Assembly (NCBI GenBank): GCA_964389685.1
Contig: CAYMFM010000076.1
Location: 1 to 19,889 of the forward strand
Direction: 5' to 3'
Origin: G020353115 sp964389685
GTDB taxonomy: Bacteria > Bacteroidota > Bacteroidia > Bacteroidales > VadinHA17
Length of the DNA: 19,889 nt
Below are positions 15,481 to 19,889 of the stretch, piece after piece (position 1 is the stretch's first letter; each line of letters opens with the position of its first letter). The notes beneath the pieces are model-generated. The model searched no databases. It saw only the letters and a program-made list of their open reading frames with translations, and was not told where the DNA came from. The position numbers and the translations under genes were made by a program.

Positions 15481-15921
15481 ATGAAAAAAGTTATTTTTTT
15501 AAGTTTAATAATTACAGCCATAATCGGAAGTTGTGGTGAGCAAAAAAGCACGTTTCCTCAAGGTGCTTGGAATTTTGTGCACAGTGATGCAGTCTATCAC
15601 GGTGATTCTATCGTAAATATATTTCCAAGTCAAGGCAGTGGTAGTGATGTAAAAATCTGGTCAGAACGCAATTATAATTATGTTGGTCGATTTAAGTTCG
15701 ATACTACTTTTCTTGACCATTTTGGTGGAGGTACTTATACACTTGATGGCAACAGATATATAGAAAATATAATTTGGGATTATAAAAAAGATGCTATTGG
15801 TAAAAAAGTGAAAATGCTTTTAGAACTCAGGAATGATACTCTTATTCAGATATTCCCTGTTGATGAAAATTGGCAAAGAAATAAAGATTTCTATTATATT
15901 TTAAAGTATGCCCGAATATAA
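15481..15921 (+). CDS. Small AT-rich lipoprotein, lipocalin-like or DUF4488-like
   Basis: This 146-residue protein has a clean lipoprotein signal: MKK, hydrophobic core (4-15), then AIIGSC with Cys18. The mature part is rich in beta-strand and aromatic residues (PQGAWNFVHSDAVYHGDSI, NYNYVGRFKFDTTFLDHF, GGGTYTLDGNRYIENIIWDY, MLLELRNDTLIQIFPVD). The GAW start and the GGTYTLDGNRYIE strand recall Bacteroidota lipocalin-like proteins of the DUF4488 type; the match is weak and no ligand can be named. The gene is visibly richer in A and T than its neighbours, with many AAT, TAT, ATA and AAA codons, and stands alone with its own promoter and a terminator-like hairpin. That points to recent acquisition as a single-gene insert, though this is inference. 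It is not a fragment: start, signal and stop are all in place. Confidence 0.72.
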   Translation: MKKVIFLSLIITAIIGSCGEQKSTFPQGAWNFVHSDAVYHGDSIVNIFPSQGSGSDVKIWSERNYNYVGRFKFDTTFLDHFGGGTYTLDGNRYIENIIWDYKKDAIGKKVKMLLELRNDTLIQIFPVDENWQRNKDFYYILKYARI

Positions 15922-15940
15922 TAATTTTAGTGTTAACTGA

Positions 15941-15976
15941 ATGCCCCAGGATATAACATTTTGGGGTATTTCGTTT
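15941..15976 (+). terminator. Terminator-like hairpin after the small lipoprotein gene
   Basis: ATGCCCC (15941-15947) pairs with GGGGTAT (15963-15969) with one G-U pair, a 15-base loop, and a following T-rich stretch (TTCGTTTT). It lies 20 bases past the stop. Confidence 0.45.
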
Positions 15977-16095
15977 TCATATTGTATTAAAATACAGGAA
16001 ATTAAGTATTTTTATACCGCATCAAGTTTCACCAGATCTGGTTAAACGATACGGTGGATCCAATGCTTTACATATTGTTTACATTATCTTAATGA

Positions 16096-16128
16096 TTTCT
16101 TATCTAATCCTTGATTTAATTATCTTTA
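16096..16128 (+). promoter_or_regulatory. Putative promoter of the response regulator gene
   Basis: TTTC (16096-16099), a 21-base spacer, then TATCTTTA (16121-16128). Each element has one mismatch to the Bacteroidota consensus. The ATG at 16151 would follow a leader of roughly 15-20 bases. No Pho-box-like direct repeat was recognised nearby. Confidence 0.35.
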
Positions 16129-16150
16129 CATTTAATTTTTCCTTAATCCG

Positions 16151-16849
16151 ATGAAGAGGTCAGAACAGAAGATTCTGCTGGTGGATGATGAAAAGGATAT
16201 CCTTGAATTCATCTCCTATAACCTGAAAAAGGAGGGTTATGAAGTGTTTACGGCGCGTAATGGCAGGGATGGAATTGAAATGGCCAGGAAATATCTTCCA
16301 CAATTGATTCTCCTGGATGTCATGATGCCGGAAATGGATGGCATAGAAACCTGTGAAGAGATACGGAAGATCCCTGGACTGGAGAATACCCTCATCGCTT
16401 TTCTGACAGCAAGGGGAGAGGATTACTCCCAGATTGCAGGGTTTGAAGCCGGAGGGGATGATTACATCATCAAACCCATCAAACCCAAAGTCCTGATCAG
16501 CAGGATCAGGGCTCTGTTAAAACGATATGAGTATATTAGCTCCGGTGCAACCGAGCCGGCACACTCCATCATCAGTCATGAAGGACTGGTCCTCGACCGG
16601 GAACGGTTCCTGGTTCTGAAAGAAGGTGAAGAACTTAACCTGCCCAAAAAGGAGTTTGAATTGCTTGCGCTCCTGGTATCAAGACCCGAAAAGGTCTATA
16701 CAAGAGAAGAGATCTTTCATAAAGTCTGGGGAGACGATGTTGTGGTTGGCGACCGGACCATAGACGTTCATATCCGGAAACTGAGGGGAAAGATCGGTGA
16801 GGATCACATCAAAACGATAAAGGGGGTTGGGTATAAATTCGTGGACTGA
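16151..16849 (+). CDS. OmpR/PhoB-family response regulator
   Basis: This 232-residue two-component transcription factor has a receiver domain (about 6-122) with all key residues: acidic pair D12-D13 in LVDDEKD, phospho-acceptor D56 in ILLDVMMPEMDG, T86 in FLTARGED and K108 in DDYIIKPIKP. A winged-helix DNA-binding domain follows (about 135-232) with NLPKKEFELLALLVSRPEKVYTREEIF in outline, VVGDRTIDVHIRKLRGKIG and the terminal GVGYKFVD. It is a PhoB-like member by overall pattern. No sensor kinase lies next to it, so the partner is elsewhere or beyond what the window shows. Its convergent neighbour is a Pit-PhoU phosphate transporter and a porin lies upstream, which makes control by phosphate a reasonable guess. 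A different signal cannot be excluded. Confidence 0.92.
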   Translation: MKRSEQKILLVDDEKDILEFISYNLKKEGYEVFTARNGRDGIEMARKYLPQLILLDVMMPEMDGIETCEEIRKIPGLENTLIAFLTARGEDYSQIAGFEAGGDDYIIKPIKPKVLISRIRALLKRYEYISSGATEPAHSIISHEGLVLDRERFLVLKEGEELNLPKKEFELLALLVSRPEKVYTREEIFHKVWGDDVVVGDRTIDVHIRKLRGKIGEDHIKTIKGVGYKFVD

Positions 16850-16928
16850 AAGGAGCATGCCCCAACAATCTAAAATCCATCTGAAATAGTCTCCCTAAAT
16901 ACCCTTTCCAGATAAAAGGTTGCAATTT

Positions 16929-19184
16929 TCAGTGAACAGGATGGTATGTTGCATGGACAAAATCACGCTGCGCTTTTATGATATTCACCGTATGCAGGAT
17001 CAGGTTCTTGGTTTCACTTAACGTGTTGAAATACACGATACTGATCTTTGTCCCGACCTCTCCCTTTTTCAACCGTTTAACCATTCTCTTTCTCATTTTA
17101 TCGATCAGCTCAAGTATTTTATGCTGTTGATCAAGGATATCCGGCAACTGCTGTTCATACTTGTCATGCTTAACCATATTAAAGATGTAGCTGTAGAGTG
17201 TTGATATTTCTTCATTCAGGTGAGAAAGGTCGGTTTTTTGAGGATCGGTGAGCGGGGGATGATTGTTGTCAACGTGCTTGAACAGCGGATCGGTTAAATA
17301 GTAAAGACAATGTGCAGCTTCCCTCAGGTAATCGAGAACCTGGACATAATAGGGACCGGCTTCCTCCGACTCTTCATCCAGCTTCTTTAACGTCAGGGTG
17401 ATACCATCTTTTAAATCTTTGGTACGCTTGTTCAATTCCTTGATATCTTTCAGGCTTTTCTTCAGTGTTTTCCGTTTCTCTTTCAAGAAACCATCGATAA
17501 CCACATAATACATTTTAGAAGCGGAAACCAGAACACTCAGGACATCCTGTTTGCATTTGACCAGTACATCCTCTCCATTCAGAATGACCTTTTCTATCTC
17601 CACCTCCTCAATTTTCTTCTTGCTCCGTTTTCTGTGAACCCGGAAGGAGTGAATCACGGTGGCAATGACCAGGGCGGCAATCATCAGTATTCCTGCAAAT
17701 CCTAACCAGTGAATGATCAGGGCGACAAGGAATGAGATCGTGAATGCACTGAGGGCAGTGAAAAACCAGCCCCCAATCACCGTTATAACCCCGGAAATCC
17801 GGTACACTCCGCTTTCCCTGCCCCATGCCCTGTCAGCCAGCGATGTCCCCATGGCAACCATAAACGTTACATAGGTTGTTGACAGGGGGAGTTTTAACGA
17901 GGTCCCGAAGGCAATCAGGATACTGGCAACAGTCAGGTTTACCGTTGCCCTGACCAGGTCAAAGGAGATGGATTTCTCCACTTTTCTCTGCTCGTAGATC
18001 GATCGGTCAAAGCGTTGATTGATCTTTTCAAAAAAACTATCGGGCAGCACCTTCTTCAGGAAACTACTTGTACCAATGGCTACCCTGACCAGGGACCTTG
18101 CCAGTCCGGAGGAGTTAAACCGTTCTGATCCTTCATCCTGCCGTGCCAGATCTATCTCCGTCTTGGTTACAGAACGTGCTTTTTTTGATAACCACAATGC
18201 ACCTACCATGATCAGCCCGGCAATCAAAAGAAAGGAGGTGGGAGTCTTTACCTGTGCCTGTAAGGCTTCCATGGAATACTGCGCAGCATCCGTGACACCG
18301 GATGCCATAAATGCTTTATAAGATTCAAAACCGGCAAGCGGCACTCCGATGAAATTAACCAGGTCGTTTCCTGCAAAAGCCATCGCCAGCGCAAAGGTAC
18401 CCACCAGCACGATAAACTTAAGTACGTTGAAACGGAAGATCCAGGAAATAACCTGGAGGATGACGGTCCAGCCCACAAAACTGAATAAGATGATCATCCC
18501 GGTGTGGCCCATGATCCATTCCAGGGTGTTGTCTGTGATGAAGGATGAACCTTTTGCTCCCTTGATCAGAATGAAATAGGTAATGGCGGTTATGGCAATA
18601 CCGCCCCATAGGGCACCAAAATACTTCAGGGGCTTCTCGAAATCAAAGGAGAAGATGATTCGGGCAATGTATTGAATGACGGAGCCAAACGTAAACGCAA
18701 TGATCACGGATAACAGGATCCCGGAAATGATGGCCAGGGCTTTCCCTGAGTTGATATAGGTGCCTAGCAATGCTTCTTCCCCTCCAGCATGTGAAATCTT
18801 GATGATCGAAATGGCAATGGCTGCACCCAGCAACTCGAATACAATGGAAACCGTTGTTGAGGTGGGTAAACCGAACGTATTAAAGAGGTCCAGGAGGATG
18901 ATATCCGTTAGCATCACCGCCAGGAAGATGATGATGATCTCACTGAAGAAGAATTGGTTCGGATGAAAGATTCCTTTCCGGGCAACCTCCATCATTCCGC
19001 TGGAAAAGGTGGCACCAACCAGGATTCCCAGCGCAGCGATAATCATGATTACCCGAAACGGTGCTGCTTTGGATCCGATGGCGGAATTCAGGAAGTTTAC
19101 GGCATCATTGCTCACACCAACAATCAGGTCAGAAATGGCCAGAAAAAACAACAGGCCGATAACGATGATGTAAAGATTTTCCAT
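16929..19184 (-). CDS. Inorganic phosphate transporter (Pit family) with C-terminal PhoU-like domain
   Basis: This 751-residue inner-membrane phosphate permease of the PiT (SLC20-type) family contains the two inverted family signatures: GVSNDAVNFLNSAIGSKAA (23-41) with FGLPTSTTVS (104-113), and AFAGNDLVNFIGVPLAG (269-285) with LKLPLSTTYVTFMVAMGTSL (430-449), the latter continuing ADRAWG. About ten to twelve membrane segments lie within residues 4-512. The remaining 230 residues are cytoplasmic, helical and charged (KKSLKDIKELNKRTKDLKD, HLNEEISTLYSYIFNMVKHD, ILELIDKMRKRMVKRLKKG), resembling a PhoU/DUF47 domain. In other genomes that domain is often a separate gene beside pit; the fused form is common in Bacteroidota. 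It probably moves phosphate with a cation, with the tail acting as an internal regulator. A full-match -7 box lies just upstream, and the gene converges on the response regulator across an 80-base gap. Confidence 0.9.
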   Translation of the reverse strand: MENLYIIVIGLLFFLAISDLIVGVSNDAVNFLNSAIGSKAAPFRVIMIIAALGILVGATFSSGMMEVARKGIFHPNQFFFSEIIIIFLAVMLTDIILLDLFNTFGLPTSTTVSIVFELLGAAIAISIIKISHAGGEEALLGTYINSGKALAIISGILLSVIIAFTFGSVIQYIARIIFSFDFEKPLKYFGALWGGIAITAITYFILIKGAKGSSFITDNTLEWIMGHTGMIILFSFVGWTVILQVISWIFRFNVLKFIVLVGTFALAMAFAGNDLVNFIGVPLAGFESYKAFMASGVTDAAQYSMEALQAQVKTPTSFLLIAGLIMVGALWLSKKARSVTKTEIDLARQDEGSERFNSSGLARSLVRVAIGTSSFLKKVLPDSFFEKINQRFDRSIYEQRKVEKSISFDLVRATVNLTVASILIAFGTSLKLPLSTTYVTFMVAMGTSLADRAWGRESGVYRISGVITVIGGWFFTALSAFTISFLVALIIHWLGFAGILMIAALVIATVIHSFRVHRKRSKKKIEEVEIEKVILNGEDVLVKCKQDVLSVLVSASKMYYVVIDGFLKEKRKTLKKSLKDIKELNKRTKDLKDGITLTLKKLDEESEEAGPYYVQVLDYLREAAHCLYYLTDPLFKHVDNNHPPLTDPQKTDLSHLNEEISTLYSYIFNMVKHDKYEQQLPDILDQQHKILELIDKMRKRMVKRLKKGEVGTKISIVYFNTLSETKNLILHTVNIIKAQRDFVHATYHPVH

Positions 19185-19202
19185 AGAATTAAATTACACC
19201 GG

Positions 19203-19236
19203 CAAAAGTATAATATATTGTATTTATGGTTACAAT
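19203..19236 (-). promoter_or_regulatory. Putative promoter of the Pit-PhoU gene
   Basis: Read on the minus strand, TACTTTTG (19203-19210) fully matches the -7 consensus. ATTG (19233-19236) is a possible -33 element with a spacer of 22 bases. Only 18 bases separate the -7 box from the ATG, so the leader would be about a dozen bases. Confidence 0.45.
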
Positions 19237-19252
19237 CTAATGTTAAATTTAG

Positions 19253-19399
19253 GTTAAATTTTGCAAAACCGAAGAAGAGAATGAGAAACTCTATTTCGAT
19301 ATTGTGAATGAGGTTAAAAAACAGGTATCCATCCCTGCTGCTTACTTCCGCATGCAGTTCATGAAACATTTTGCCGGGGTGGGGATGAATGAAGAGTGA
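19253..19399 (+). pseudogene. Possible gene remnant, C-terminal fragment
   Basis: A 48-codon open stretch bounded upstream by TAG (19250-19252) and downstream by TGA (19397-19399) reads KTEEENEKLYFDIVNEVKKQ, then VSIPAAYFRMQFMKHFAG, ending GVGMNEE. Its composition looks protein-like, but there is no start codon in its first three quarters. VKKQVSIPAA faintly recalls the VKxxVSIPV strand of dihydroorotate-dehydrogenase-like proteins; I do not rely on this. It may be the tail of a deleted gene, or chance. It overlaps the upstream promoter area of the Pit gene on the other strand. Confidence 0.25.
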
Positions 19400-19650
19400 C
19401 AAGTGACGAGTAACGCATGACGAGTAACAAGAAATGAGTTGTGAGAGTTGGTGATTCGATAGTAACTCTTCGAAGCTGCGAAGGAGTCTTTAACCTATTA
19501 AAAAATCTCCTTTGCCTTAGCCTCAGCCTAATACACTATGACTATCGAATTACTACTGAACCGAACGGAGTGAGTTCACAAACCCGCCGGTAGGCAGTGA
19601 GTAATTACAATTGAATTACTATTGAGTTACAATTGTATGACCAATGTATT
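19400..19650. repeat. Degenerate intergenic repeats with inverted pairs
   Basis: Nothing coding is visible here. TGACGAGTAAC occurs at 19404-19414 and 19418-19428 (14-base period). ATTCGATAGT at 19454-19463 is the exact reverse complement of 19541-19550, enclosing 77 bases that include a bulged ACTC-TTCG/CGAA-G-GAGT hairpin. TTACAATTG occurs at 19605-19613 and 19627-19635, and with its neighbours also forms the inverted pair TACAATTG/CAATTGTA. Such worn repeats are common between Bacteroidota genes. Confidence 0.5.
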
Positions 19651-19889
19651 TCACTTTATCTTAATCGCCGGTATCTTCAACTCCAGAGCCATTTCATTCA
19701 GCCTGGACAGCTCCTCTTTTTTTATCCGGTAGAATATCTGAAGCTGCCGGTCGATTTGGGTGATCAACTCTTCCTTTACTTTATATGCCTGGTCTGTGGG
19801 AGCATAGTTTCCCATGGATACCGTTCCTGACAGGGCCGCCAGTTTATTGTTCAGGCGTATCGGATAATTCAGCGGATCCTGGGAGCTTC
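19651..19889 (-). CDS. Sortilin/BNR-repeat glycosyl hydrolase-like protein, C-terminal end (partial)
   Basis: An open minus-strand frame runs from the right edge to a TGA at 19651-19653, about 78 residues. It reads SQDPLNYPIRLNNKLAALSG, TVSMGNYAPTDQAYKVKEEL and then a helical tail IDRQLQIFYRIKKEELSRLNEMALELKIPAI. This is the characteristic end of the large Bacteroidota proteins annotated as VPS10/sortilin-type or WD40/YVTN/BNR-like glycosyl hydrolases, in which beta-propeller repeats are followed by a helical C-terminal domain ending in LNxP-x-RLNNKLAAL and a coiled tail. Full proteins are usually about 900-1100 residues, so the propellers and any signal peptide lie beyond the window. The assignment is from memory of the motif, and enzymatic activity is unproven in this family. 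Confidence 0.65.
   Translation of the reverse strand, partial: SSQDPLNYPIRLNNKLAALSGTVSMGNYAPTDQAYKVKEELITQIDRQLQIFYRIKKEELSRLNEMALELKIPAIKIK

Noticed and set aside
19124..19402. 92-residue minus-strand frame overlapping the Pit-PhoU start
   Set aside because: It covers the Pit promoter and its first codons, has low-complexity phenylalanine-rich content and no start signal.

Overview
The window reads as a draft, probably metagenome-derived, chromosomal fragment of a Bacteroidota bacterium (Bacteroidales-like). Support comes from a TonB-dependent receptor with an N-terminal carboxypeptidase-D regulatory-like domain, a second protein with the same domain, lipoproteins with typical signal peptides, DUF4301, a phosphate-selective-porin-like protein, and several -7 boxes of the Bacteroidota type (TAnnTTTG, with TTTG about 19-21 bases upstream) in place of clear Shine-Dalgarno sites. 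No tRNA, rRNA, CRISPR array, insertion sequence or phage gene is visible. A run of 100 Ns (11317-11416) shows that this is a scaffolded draft assembly.

Layout. 1-1488 (minus): a 2-phosphosulfolactate phosphatase-like gene followed by a D-threonine aldolase/D-serine dehydratase-like PLP enzyme cut by the left edge. 1580-2905 (plus): a YihY/BrkB membrane protein with a winged-helix tail, divergent from the first pair. 2907-5231 (minus): ornithine aminotransferase, then a MEMO-family lipoprotein. 5312-5890 (plus): a nitroreductase. 5921-8380 (minus): a TonB-dependent receptor. 8381-8907: a gene-free, hairpin-rich stretch. 8908-9600 (minus): an exported carboxypeptidase-D-regulatory-like protein. 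9752-13820 (plus): indolepyruvate ferredoxin oxidoreductase subunits IorA and IorB and a DUF4301 protein. IorA is interrupted by the N run, which is flanked by an exact 55-base duplication and is best read as an unmerged contig overlap. 13850-15331 (minus): a porin gene followed 8 bases later by a frameshifted, apparently truncated relic of a beta-helix lipoprotein. 15481-15921 (plus): an AT-rich small lipoprotein with a well-matched promoter. 16151-16849 (plus): an OmpR/PhoB-type response regulator. 16929-19184 (minus): a Pit-type phosphate transporter fused to a PhoU-like domain. 19185-19650: degenerate repeats and a possible gene remnant. 19651-19889 (minus): the C-terminus of a sortilin/BNR-repeat glycosyl hydrolase-like protein.

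Functional themes are amino-acid catabolism (ornithine aminotransferase, IorAB oxidation of aryl pyruvates, the PLP enzyme) and probable phosphate handling (porin, response regulator, Pit-PhoU). I did not find a convincing new multi-gene system. The observations most worth following are the UDP-sugar-pyrophosphorylase-like motifs in DUF4301, the membrane-anchored MEMO protein with its metal ligands intact, the decayed lipoprotein behind the porin, the structured intergenic region at 8381-8907, and the assembly artefact that corrupts the iorA reading frame.
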